Shown one piece after another: positions 8,480 to 16,755 of a stretch of 64,000 nt of DNA (position 1 is its first letter; every line of letters starts with the position of its first letter). A model generated the notes under the pieces. It was not told the origin of the DNA. It saw nothing but the letters and a program-made list of their open reading frames with translations, and searched no databases. This DNA comes from Spirosoma validum (GTDB taxonomy: Bacteria; Bacteroidota; Bacteroidia; Cytophagales; Spirosomataceae). A program made the translations under genes and the position numbers. The stretch spans positions 34,305-98,304 of the forward strand of contig NZ_JACXAA010000017.1 in NCBI RefSeq assembly GCF_014699035.1, written 5' to 3'.

Positions 8480-11400
8480 ATGTTCAATTCCTTACTTCCC
8501 TGGCACCTTGCCCAACTTAGTGATCAGTTTTCTGCTTCTAATCAGGTATTTGTCTACAAAGGCTTTCCCATTCCATTCGTCCAGGCAGTAGGGCAATCGC
8601 ACCCGATGGTTGATACACAGTCGGTCAATCCGGATGGTAAACTCGATTTGGACTACATTGACCAGAACGTACTGGATTACGCGTTTTTGCTCCGCAAACC
8701 GGCTTCTCATAATGTTGTTTTGTTTTACGAAGAATTTTTGAAGCTCTCTCAGGAGGTACGTAATATCGAACGGCTGGGTCGTCAGTTTATCATTTTCGAA
8801 AATCCGTTTTATCGGCGGGTACCGAATCAATCGAATCATAGTTTTGTCGATGTCGAATGGTCGATTGAACAGAATCGCCCCATCGTTGATGACGAAGTGT
8901 TCTGTTCATTTTATGCCAACTGTTTTCGGCAGGGAGAGCAGGAGTACATACAATACCTGACCAACGAAGCCATGGACGCCCCGAACGTAGTGAAGGGCAT
9001 ATTCTTTACTGGAGTGGATCGGTTGCCAGTTGTCCAGTCCATCATAGACGATCAGCTACCTGCTGGCACCATTTCGTTCCTCTCGTCGGATAATGCCTAT
9101 CAGGAGTTCAAGCGGAAGATCTTTGGGAACGAACCTGTCGACCAGCCCATACACATTCTAATTGACCAGGCCAACACCCGTACGCTCGTTGAAAAACAAG
9201 AGCTATGCATCCTGCATTTTATGCTACAGCAGGCCGAAGTGCCGTTCGAGTTTTATGTTCGTCAAACCGTTCGAGACGCATCGTACCGACCTGAACTACT
9301 ACATATCCTGCAACGCTACTGGCAGAATGCTGAAACACCGAACCATACCCAGTCGGCTCCCTCTTTCCGAACGCTTAGCATCTATCGTGACCCGGCCATT
9401 AGTCGCGAGTTAATCGACGTGTCGCAGGGGGCGGTTATCGAGCATCTGGTTCAGCAAGTTGAAGCCGCTCAAGCCAATACCAAACCTTACGAAGACATTT
9501 TTTTGACGTCACCAACTGGAGCGGGAAAATCGGTACTTTTTCAGGTACCGGGTATCTACCTGGCCGAGCGGTATGAGTTGGTAACAATTATCGTTTCACC
9601 CCTAAAAGCACTGATGTACGACCAGGTTGAGGCTCTGCGTCGCGAGCGGGGGTACAATGCGGTAGCTTTCATCAACTCGGATATTACACTTATTGAGCGG
9701 CAGGACATTATCGACCGTATTGCCCGAAAGGAAATCTCCTTGCTCTACTTATCGCCCGAATTGCTACTTTCCTATGACATTCGTACCTTCATTGGTGAAC
9801 GTCCGTTAGGTTTGCTGGTTGTGGATGAAGCGCATTTAGTGACGACCTGGGGCCGCGATTTTCGAGTCGATTATTGGTTCCTGGGTAATTATATCCGGAA
9901 GATTCGCCGGTACACCAACCACCGCTTTCCAGTGCTGGCTCTGACTGCTACAGCTGTTCACGACGGGCCAAACGATCTGGTTTATCAGACTATTTCAAGT
10001 CTGAATATGCAGAATCCAGCTAAGTATATTGGGAATATCATCCGTCCCGAAATTTCGTTTCAGATTGACGAATCACCCTTGGTGGAAGGCAACCATGAGC
10101 AACACAAGCTGGCTGTGACAGTAAATCACATTCGTCAGATGGTGCAAAATGGTACGAAGTCTATCGTTTATTTTCCCTGGATTAGTCAGATACGCGACGT
10201 ACTAACCTTACTGGATGCCGAGACCCGCACCCATGTGGCGATGTACTACAGTGGAGTAGCTCAGGCCGACCGCGAACGTGCGCTCCGACGCTTCAAATCC
10301 GGTGAAGTACTGGTGGTGCTGGCCACCAAAGCCTTTGGTATGGGGGTCGATGTATCGGACATTCGAGAGGTGTATCACCATGCCCCGTCGGGCACGCTAG
10401 CCGATTATGTCCAGGAGTTTGGGCGACTCGCTCGTCAGAAAGGATTAACGGGCGTCGCCAGTATGGATTATAATGAGCGTGATCTCAAGTTTGCCAAGGT
10501 GTTGTTTGGCCTGTCGTCGCTCAAACAGTATCAGGTGGGTCTGGTGTTACGTAAACTATGGAATATGTACCGGCTTAAGCGGAAGCGTAACTTCCTGGTA
10601 TCAGTTGACGATTTTGCGTACATTTTTCCGCATGATCAGGACCCCGAGCAGAAAGTCAAAAGCGCCCTACTGGTATTAGAAAAGGATTACCTGGCCCGCT
10701 ATAATTACAATGTGTTAATTGTTCGCCCCAAAGCACTTTTCTCGGTCGTCTACGCTAAAGTCACCAATGCCGAGGTTGAGGCCTTCGAGAATCGTTTTGG
10801 TGAATTTATTACCCGGCTCGATGGGACACAGCGAGCTACAAAAGCCATGGCATATACTGGGAAAGGTGGGGGTGTTATATTGCCGAGAGCGGAGACTGGG
10901 GTTTGCTACCGTATTCAGCTAGACCGGCTTTGGGAGGCTATTTTACCAGATGTGAGTTTCCCGAAAATGAAACAGGAGTTCTTTTCTGGGACACTATTTG
11001 AAAAATTTGGTTTTACCTCGGTGTCGCCCCGTTTGCAGTATGATCTAACGCTAAACACGGGTTGGTCGGAAACGCTGGACCGGCTAACACTGCGGTTAAC
11101 ACAGTTGGAACGCGTCATGCATTCATTCCGGGGATTTTTCTCACAAGATGAATTATATCGGAAACTACGGGATGAATTCGGTGATGAAGCCTTAGCCCGC
11201 AAAGCGGCTAATTTGCTAACAACACTTTATAGCGAAAAGCCAGATTTTGGTCGCAATGGCCACGCCCAGCCAACGGGCACAAACTTTATCCAAACCCGTA
11301 AATCACAACGAACGAGCGATGTGGAGTACCAGGTCATCAACACCGCACTGGCGCAGGTGGCAAATACTACCCGGCAGAAGTTTAGTGCGCTCTTTAACAA

Positions 11401-11770
11401 CTTGCCTGTTACGGAATCGCATCGTCGTCATTACGTATCGACTAATACAGAGAAGAATCGCGATACGCTCAAACTGGCTTACATTCTGGAAGTGTTTGAC
11501 TTGGCTACATACGAATTATCAGGTGGCGAATTGCCTCAAATTTTCATTCGTATCAACGACCCTCTGAAAATTGAGCGTTTCGCTACCTCGGCCTACACCA
11601 ACAGCATCGTGCAGGAAGTCCACGACCGACAGAAGCGTTCGGTGAATCTGCTCGAATCGTTTTTTGCCGCAACCATGACCGACGCTGAGCGCTGGCAGTT
11701 TATTGAAGATTACTTTATGGGCTGCGAGATAGGTAACTTAGAGGAGGATGTTAAGGTAGAAGTTGCCTAA
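8480..11770 (+). CDS. RecQ-like DEAH-box helicase, first gene of BREX operon
   Basis: The ATG at 8480 is preferred over an upstream TTG at 8471; this gives 1096 residues. SF2 helicase motifs are clear: Walker A TSPTGAGKS near residues 342-350, DEAH near 447 (VVDEAHLVTTWGRDF), motif III LALTATA, motif V TKAFGMGVDV and motif VI QEFGRLARQ (RecQ-like, with RLAR replacing RAGR). A 340-residue N-terminal region and a long C-terminal region are not recognised. GC is high: line 10261-10320 counts to 37 of 60 (62%). Helicases accompany several BREX types; this one leads the operon behind a sigma-54 promoter. The likely role is DNA unwinding or translocation in defence. A fossil of a related C-terminus lies just before brxA. 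Confidence 0.85.
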   Translation: MFNSLLPWHLAQLSDQFSASNQVFVYKGFPIPFVQAVGQSHPMVDTQSVNPDGKLDLDYIDQNVLDYAFLLRKPASHNVVLFYEEFLKLSQEVRNIERLGRQFIIFENPFYRRVPNQSNHSFVDVEWSIEQNRPIVDDEVFCSFYANCFRQGEQEYIQYLTNEAMDAPNVVKGIFFTGVDRLPVVQSIIDDQLPAGTISFLSSDNAYQEFKRKIFGNEPVDQPIHILIDQANTRTLVEKQELCILHFMLQQAEVPFEFYVRQTVRDASYRPELLHILQRYWQNAETPNHTQSAPSFRTLSIYRDPAISRELIDVSQGAVIEHLVQQVEAAQANTKPYEDIFLTSPTGAGKSVLFQVPGIYLAERYELVTIIVSPLKALMYDQVEALRRERGYNAVAFINSDITLIERQDIIDRIARKEISLLYLSPELLLSYDIRTFIGERPLGLLVVDEAHLVTTWGRDFRVDYWFLGNYIRKIRRYTNHRFPVLALTATAVHDGPNDLVYQTISSLNMQNPAKYIGNIIRPEISFQIDESPLVEGNHEQHKLAVTVNHIRQMVQNGTKSIVYFPWISQIRDVLTLLDAETRTHVAMYYSGVAQADRERALRRFKSGEVLVVLATKAFGMGVDVSDIREVYHHAPSGTLADYVQEFGRLARQKGLTGVASMDYNERDLKFAKVLFGLSSLKQYQVGLVLRKLWNMYRLKRKRNFLVSVDDFAYIFPHDQDPEQKVKSALLVLEKDYLARYNYNVLIVRPKALFSVVYAKVTNAEVEAFENRFGEFITRLDGTQRATKAMAYTGKGGGVILPRAETGVCYRIQLDRLWEAILPDVSFPKMKQEFFSGTLFEKFGFTSVSPRLQYDLTLNTGWSETLDRLTLRLTQLERVMHSFRGFFSQDELYRKLRDEFGDEALARKAANLLTTLYSEKPDFGRNGHAQPTGTNFIQTRKSQRTSDVEYQVINTALAQVANTTRQKFSALFNNLPVTESHRRHYVSTNTEKNRDTLKLAYILEVFDLATYELSGGELPQIFIRINDPLKIERFATSAYTNSIVQEVHDRQKRSVNLLESFFAATMTDAERWQFIEDYFMGCEIGNLEEDVKVEVA

Positions 11771-11790
11771 TCGACATTTTAGGAAATTAT

Positions 11791-11830
11791 ACCAACCAAA
11801 GAAGTTTGTTTAACTTTCTCTGGTTGGTGT
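11791..11830. terminator. Stem-loop after the helicase gene
   Basis: ACCAACCA (11791-11798) pairs with TGGTTGGT, and the stem continues imperfectly inward (AGAA with TTCT). No strong T-run follows, so this may be an RNA-processing or attenuation hairpin rather than a full terminator. It marks the junction between the GC-rich helicase and the AT-rich methyltransferase-kinase gene. Confidence 0.5.
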
Positions 11831-11876
11831 TATGAAAATAAGATGCTTGAATTAAACAGGCTTTAATATTAAGTAG

Positions 11877-14474
11877 ATGATAGAAATAATGAAAGAAACA
11901 CAAATAGCCGATTTTATAGAACAAGTTCTGATTCATCGTCGTCGCAGACTTTTCACGGAACAGTTGATATCCGAAATTGGTAAGCAGTACAGTACTTTAG
12001 TATCTGCCGAGCAGATTAATTCAATCGTTACTAGTGAAAAAAATAGATTTAGTTTCTATTCGAACGGCAGCATAATGTTGAATTATGAAAAGATATTCTG
12101 GGAAATTATAGATAGTATTCGTAACCAACTCACGCATTCGAGATACTATCAAAATGCGTTAGAGCCAATTGTTTTATTCGTTTTGCGCTTACGTTCACGC
12201 CCCGCTTTATTGACCAAGCTGAAACTCGATTCTAAGAAGTATTTAAATTTATCGGTTGCCGAATTTGCTAGAGAAATTTATTTTGACTTTAATGGTAAGA
12301 ATACGACTATAACCAATCAATTCAGCTATTTTATTAAGCAATCTACTCTTATTAGTTGGCAAGACTTTGAAAATATTGAATCTAAAGTCTCTGAGATACC
12401 TGATCACCTTTTTAGCATTTATTTTACTGACTTATTTCGATCTACAAATCGATCCGTGGTTGAATTCATAGAGCCAAATTCTACTAGCGCTGAACTGATT
12501 GCTGCACTAGGCTCAACTTTGCCATCTTACTCGGTATTTGATCCTTTCGCTGGAAGTGGGTCATTTATTGCTGAATTATATAAAATACAACCAAATATAG
12601 ATCGATTTTATTATCTTAATGATTTAGTAATAGAGACATCATTATTAGGCGAAATAAACCTTTTTCTAAATGGAGTAGAAAATTTTCAATATACTACGGG
12701 AGATGCTTTCAAGCTAGAAGAGAAGCATAACGCAGATTTAATCCTTTCGAATCCACCTTTTTATAATGACAAAAAATATCATAACGTAATTGAATGTGTA
12801 TTAGAGCAACTTTCGATTAAGGGACAAGCATTAATTATTATACCGGATAACTATTTAAGTGGCCATCGTTACAAACGAGAGAGAGATTTGCTTGTTCGTT
12901 CTGGTAGAATTAGGTCAGTAATTTCATTGCCGCCAGGTTTATTTAAACCTCTCGCATCTATCAAAACATCAATTTTGCATATAACTAAGGCGGAGTTGAA
13001 AGGTGAACCTATTTTATTTATAAAAACAAATAATCTCACAAATGATGAATTGAGTGATAGCATAGCGGATTTGTCAGCTTCATTTGTAAGAAGAATAGAA
13101 GAAGAAGGTAGATCTCGTTTAATTAGTATAGAAGACATAATTTTAAATGATATCAATCTTAGTGCACCAATATATTTCCTTCCATCTTTTCAAAATTATG
13201 GTAACTCTGAGCTTGGACAATTAGTAAAACCTTTAAGGCAAATTGGGAGCTATCAGTCTATAAAAAGAGATGTTATCAATGATCAGCGTATTGGCTTTCC
13301 TATTGTCCGAGCTAGTAGTTTATTAGACACTCTTGAGTCAATTTATCTAAATATTCAATCCATTAAAAGCTTTACTAGCCAGCTTCAAGGGATTAGATTG
13401 CCTAAAAACACACTTTTATTGTCTTTAACAGGGCCAAATCTACGCCCTACACTTGTTGATGTGGTTGATCCGCTGATAATCGATGGTAGATCAGTGATTC
13501 CTCTTCAAATTTTATCTGATTTAGTAATACCTGAATACTTAGTTTATCAGCTGCAAGAAGAAAATGTACAAGCACAAGTGCGAGCGTACTATCAGGGAGT
13601 TCATTTTCAATATATCCGCAGAGAAGATTTGTATAAAGTTAGAATTCATATACCACCATATGAAGAGCAACAACAATATATAGAACATAAACGACAAAGC
13701 CTTGGCTTGAGCCAAATACAAAAGAGAGAGGAGATTGCTTATGAACGTTTTTCAACCCTTAAGCATAGTATGGCCCAGCCACTACGCACTTTGAGCAGTG
13801 ACTTTACTACATTAAGAGATTATCTGAGCGAAAAAAGCGAAGAACAAATCCCAATTAATCTTACAGATTATACTGCACCTATATTTGAAGGTGAGGATGA
13901 AAGCGATCTTGAGAAACTTCGGCTAACAAATGTCACAGATCGCATCAATAAAAGCATAAAGTATTTGCAAAATTCATTGAACAAAGTAGATGCATTAATA
14001 AAGACGAGTGTGCCTCTTGAAACAAAACCAGTTCAAATAAAGCAACTTCTTGAAAAGATACTGGAAATGAATAGAGATAATACATATTCATTTCGTGTTA
14101 TTGGGCCTGAAGTTACCTTGAGAGCTGACCAGTTCTTACTGGAAGCTGCTTTCAGTTATTTAGTAGAAAATGCTGTAAAACATGGATTTGAATATAAGAA
14201 CTCTAATGATACAAATAGTATTATCGCTGAAATAACAAAACGCAAATTTTCAAATATAGAAATCCTTTTGATGAACAATGGTCGAAGAATGGCCGATGGA
14301 ATGGACAATGAGGTTATTTTTGAGAAAGGCCGTACATCTAATAAACGTTCTGGCAGTGGTTTCGGCGGATTTGTAATTAATGAAATTATTAAGAAGCATC
14401 AGGGGAGTATTGAATTGTTTTCTCGTACTAGTGATGCCTATCCTGTTCAATTTAAAATCATTTTACCAATATGA
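11877..14474 (+). CDS. N6-adenine methyltransferase (HsdM/HsdS-like) fused to histidine kinase
   Basis: 865 residues from ATG 11877 (ATG 11889 also possible). Residues 1-420 are HsdM-like: SAM motif I DPFAGSG at 222-228 and catalytic NPPF at 292-295. Residues about 440-605 look like one HsdS target-recognition unit, ending YKVRIHIPPYEEQQQY. A histidine kinase follows: H-box LKHSMAQPLR with H630, N-box LVENAVKHGF with N765, G1 MNNGRRM and lid GSGFGGFVINEI near 825. The stop overlaps the next gene, a receiver protein, by ATGA. Line 12301-12360 counts to 18 of 60 (30% GC) against 62% in the helicase, so it was acquired separately. Inference: methylation or target-DNA state is read by the methyltransferase part and passed to the regulator as a phosphate. 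No restriction nuclease gene accompanies it. Confidence 0.85.
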   Translation: MIEIMKETQIADFIEQVLIHRRRRLFTEQLISEIGKQYSTLVSAEQINSIVTSEKNRFSFYSNGSIMLNYEKIFWEIIDSIRNQLTHSRYYQNALEPIVLFVLRLRSRPALLTKLKLDSKKYLNLSVAEFAREIYFDFNGKNTTITNQFSYFIKQSTLISWQDFENIESKVSEIPDHLFSIYFTDLFRSTNRSVVEFIEPNSTSAELIAALGSTLPSYSVFDPFAGSGSFIAELYKIQPNIDRFYYLNDLVIETSLLGEINLFLNGVENFQYTTGDAFKLEEKHNADLILSNPPFYNDKKYHNVIECVLEQLSIKGQALIIIPDNYLSGHRYKRERDLLVRSGRIRSVISLPPGLFKPLASIKTSILHITKAELKGEPILFIKTNNLTNDELSDSIADLSASFVRRIEEEGRSRLISIEDIILNDINLSAPIYFLPSFQNYGNSELGQLVKPLRQIGSYQSIKRDVINDQRIGFPIVRASSLLDTLESIYLNIQSIKSFTSQLQGIRLPKNTLLLSLTGPNLRPTLVDVVDPLIIDGRSVIPLQILSDLVIPEYLVYQLQEENVQAQVRAYYQGVHFQYIRREDLYKVRIHIPPYEEQQQYIEHKRQSLGLSQIQKREEIAYERFSTLKHSMAQPLRTLSSDFTTLRDYLSEKSEEQIPINLTDYTAPIFEGEDESDLEKLRLTNVTDRINKSIKYLQNSLNKVDALIKTSVPLETKPVQIKQLLEKILEMNRDNTYSFRVIGPEVTLRADQFLLEAAFSYLVENAVKHGFEYKNSNDTNSIIAEITKRKFSNIEILLMNNGRRMADGMDNEVIFEKGRTSNKRSGSGFGGFVINEIIKKHQGSIELFSRTSDAYPVQFKIILPI

Positions 14475-15382
14475 ATATAGATAAACCTATTAACGTCCTA
14501 TTTATTGACGATGATGTAAATGTTCGTGAATCTCTAATTGGTGAAGCTCGTCGCAAACGTATCCTCATCAGAGGAGTTGATAACCTTGATGATGGTATTC
14601 TTGAACTTCGAAGTAATAATCGGATTAAATTTATTATTCTTGATGGGAAGGGTTTTCGGCGTCGTGGCCAAGTTAAAGGAACCGAAAGCAGCAGCTTTGC
14701 TATCAAAGCGGCACAAGAAATTCCACGGTTAGCAAAGGAGCTAGACCGATACCTGCCCTTTTGTTTCTTTACCGGATTTGCTGACTTAGCTAGTGATCTT
14801 AGTGGAGCGGATCACATTGTTATCGATAAAAATGAAGAAAATGCGACAGAAAAACTTTTTGAACACATCTGGAGGACTTATCAAAATTCGGATGAAGGAC
14901 GTTTGAAACAGCAATACGAACCGCTTTTTAACTCTATCGATATATTGAGCAACTCCCAGGCTGAGCATGACCTAATAACTTTTCTAACTGAAAAAGATGC
15001 TAGGCAAGGTAACCGTCTTAAACACACCGCTCGGCTAATCCGGCCAATTATGGAAGCTATATTCGCCAAAATAGCTGAGTTGGATCGTGAGATGTTACCT
15101 GACGGTTTACAGATTGGTAATCAGCAAAGTTTGTCCAATGCAATTTGGCATCTAGGAGGTAAGCCTCAATGGAGTAAGACAAACAAGAAATACGATTTTG
15201 GTGGTAAGTCATATATTCCTTTTCATTTGTGGATGTCTATTGATTTTCTTCAAAAAGCCTTGAGTACGGTTGCTATGCATGACTATCCTGCCTCAATCTC
15301 TTATTATACACTTTCCAGTTATGGAGATATTTTAGCGGATTTGTTGCTTTGGTTTTCTGATTTCATGCGCAACCGTGCTTAA
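14471..15382 (+). CDS. Response regulator with helical C-terminal domain
   Basis: 303 residues; ATG overlaps the kinase stop. The receiver has all key residues: D13-D14-D15 (LFIDDD), phosphoacceptor D58 (FIILDGKGF), T101 (FCFFTGF) and K120 (IVIDKNE). The C-terminal 170 residues are all-helical with no DNA-binding motif. They resemble the C-terminal domain of the receiver protein at 1714-3405: LIRPIMEAIFAKIAELD aligns with YFLILEALFKQLIDYD, and both end in a hydrophobic helix. The HEPN arginine is missing here (STVAMH where the other has RNAFQH), so any HEPN-like fold would be inactive. It is the partner of the preceding kinase; its output is probably protein-protein contact. Confidence 0.8.
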   Translation: MNIDKPINVLFIDDDVNVRESLIGEARRKRILIRGVDNLDDGILELRSNNRIKFIILDGKGFRRRGQVKGTESSSFAIKAAQEIPRLAKELDRYLPFCFFTGFADLASDLSGADHIVIDKNEENATEKLFEHIWRTYQNSDEGRLKQQYEPLFNSIDILSNSQAEHDLITFLTEKDARQGNRLKHTARLIRPIMEAIFAKIAELDREMLPDGLQIGNQQSLSNAIWHLGGKPQWSKTNKKYDFGGKSYIPFHLWMSIDFLQKALSTVAMHDYPASISYYTLSSYGDILADLLLWFSDFMRNRA

Positions 15383-15405
15383 TTGATTCATTTGATTTCA
15401 GATGA

Positions 15406-15519
15406 TCTAGTTTAACTTCCAGTCATTACAAATCACGTCAGGAGTTCATTAAAGATTATATTCTGGGTCCTGAGATCAGTTCGTCTACAGAGGAAATTAC
15501 GGAACCTATGACGTTGTAA
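15406..15519 (+). pseudogene. Fossil C-terminus of a second BREX-type helicase
   Basis: An open frame with no start ends at TAA 15517-15519. It encodes RQEFIKDYILGPEIS near its end. The complete helicase at 8480-11770 ends with RWQFIEDYFMGCEIG, so the core pattern FI-x-DY-x-x-G-x-EI is shared, although the DNA has diverged. I read this as the tail of a former helicase gene that once lay directly upstream of brxA and was replaced or displaced when the methyltransferase-kinase/regulator pair arrived. Confidence 0.6.
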
Positions 15520-15577
15520 AGCCGCCCGAACTTAGGTACTATTGCGGTTTGATTTTTTCTACCATAATAGTACCCGA

Positions 15578-16171
15578 ATGTATCGTCTCTCTTTTACAGC
15601 GGCTTCATTTCGGTTGGCTGAAAGTATTCGGCTGGCTGAATTGTATCAACAATGTGCTGACTGGCAGAAAGTTAAACAAATGGCTATAGCAGGCGATGTG
15701 TTGCAGTTAGGGCGAGCCGCAACCGTTACCCGTGAGAGCCGGGAGCTAATCCATCGATTAAAGAAACTGGCTGACAAAGAAATGGATTTTCTGCTTCACA
15801 CCGATACGCTAACACAACGGCAAATGATCCTGATTGCTATATGTCGAACCTACGATTTCGTACGTCAGTTTGTGCTTGATGTCGTACGTGTCAATTATCA
15901 ACGATTTGAATTTGATATTAGTGATAGTGACTACAGCCGTTTTTTTAATCAGCAAGCGGCTCTGCACGATGAATTAGATGAATTATCCGATTCATCAAAA
16001 GCGAAGATTCGTCAGGTCCTGTTTCAAATTCTGGCGGGGGCTGGTTACATAATGTCAACTCAGCAGCGAGTCATTACACAACCGGTTGTTCTCGATACGT
16101 TGGCCGACCTGATTCGCCAGACCCGACCTGCTGATTTGCCTTTGCTTCTTTTCAATGACCGAGATTTATGA
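15578..16171 (+). CDS. brxA: BREX protein BrxA (DUF1819 family)
   Basis: 197 residues from ATG 15578; an in-frame TTG at 15542 is less likely, because BrxA proteins start shortly before a motif like YRLSFTAASFRLAESI. The rest (QQCADWQKVKQMAI, RTYDFVRQFVLDVVR) is helical and matches BrxA in length and arrangement. BrxA is a small winged-helix protein of the BREX core with DNA-binding activity reported in some systems. It overlaps brxB by four bases (ATGA), and the order brxA-brxB-brxC-pglX supports the call. Confidence 0.88.
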   Translation: MYRLSFTAASFRLAESIRLAELYQQCADWQKVKQMAIAGDVLQLGRAATVTRESRELIHRLKKLADKEMDFLLHTDTLTQRQMILIAICRTYDFVRQFVLDVVRVNYQRFEFDISDSDYSRFFNQQAALHDELDELSDSSKAKIRQVLFQILAGAGYIMSTQQRVITQPVVLDTLADLIRQTRPADLPLLLFNDRDL

Positions 16172-16755
16172 TTACTACTTCATCACTTACCGATCAATTT
16201 GATCATTTGTTTGCCGTTATCCGGTCGCCGGGATTTCTACGGAAAGAAGCCCTGGGTGGTGAGATTGGTTTTTTTATCCATGCCTATGAGCCTGTTCAAC
16301 AAGCAGAAGTAGAACAGGCAACGGCCAGGCTTATCAATCGACTGAAACAGCAAGGTGTACTCGTTGTAGAGATTAATTTATATACGATCTGTATTGATCT
16401 GCTAACGGAGCAAAATCGTCTGGATCAAATTATTGAACGGGAGTCCTCCATGCCAAAAGAAAAGTTGTTGCGAGCCATGCAGTCGTCGCTGAGTGTAGAG
16501 GGACGTTTAGTACCTGCTATTGAAGCCCGCCTAGCTCAAACTCCTCATCAGGTCGTTTTTCTGACCGGTGTTGGGCAAGTCTTCCCGTTTATTCGCTCGC
16601 ATACTGTGTTGAATAATTTGCAGCGTGTGATAACTCAGCCTCCGCTAGTTATATTTTTTCCAGGGCAATATAACGGCCGCTCACTTGAACTCTTTGGCCT
16701 GCTGCATGACGATAATTACTACCGCGCCTTTAACCTTGCTAATCTTCATTCGTAA
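16168..16755 (+). CDS. brxB: BREX protein BrxB (DUF1788 family)
   Basis: 195 residues, a typical length. Features seen in BrxB include the N-terminal DQFDHLFAVIRSPGFL, the central VVFLTGVGQVFPFIRSHT and the C-terminal VIFFPGQYNGRSLELFGL. BrxB is a core BREX component of unknown biochemical role. Its stop codon is followed at once by the brxC ATG (TAAATG), and it overlaps brxA, so the three are translated as a coupled set. Confidence 0.9.
   Translation: MITTSSLTDQFDHLFAVIRSPGFLRKEALGGEIGFFIHAYEPVQQAEVEQATARLINRLKQQGVLVVEINLYTICIDLLTEQNRLDQIIERESSMPKEKLLRAMQSSLSVEGRLVPAIEARLAQTPHQVVFLTGVGQVFPFIRSHTVLNNLQRVITQPPLVIFFPGQYNGRSLELFGLLHDDNYYRAFNLANLHS

Noticed and set aside
11877..14474. A complete type I restriction-modification system
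   Set aside because: No HsdR-like nuclease is adjacent, and the C-terminus is a histidine kinase followed by its regulator.
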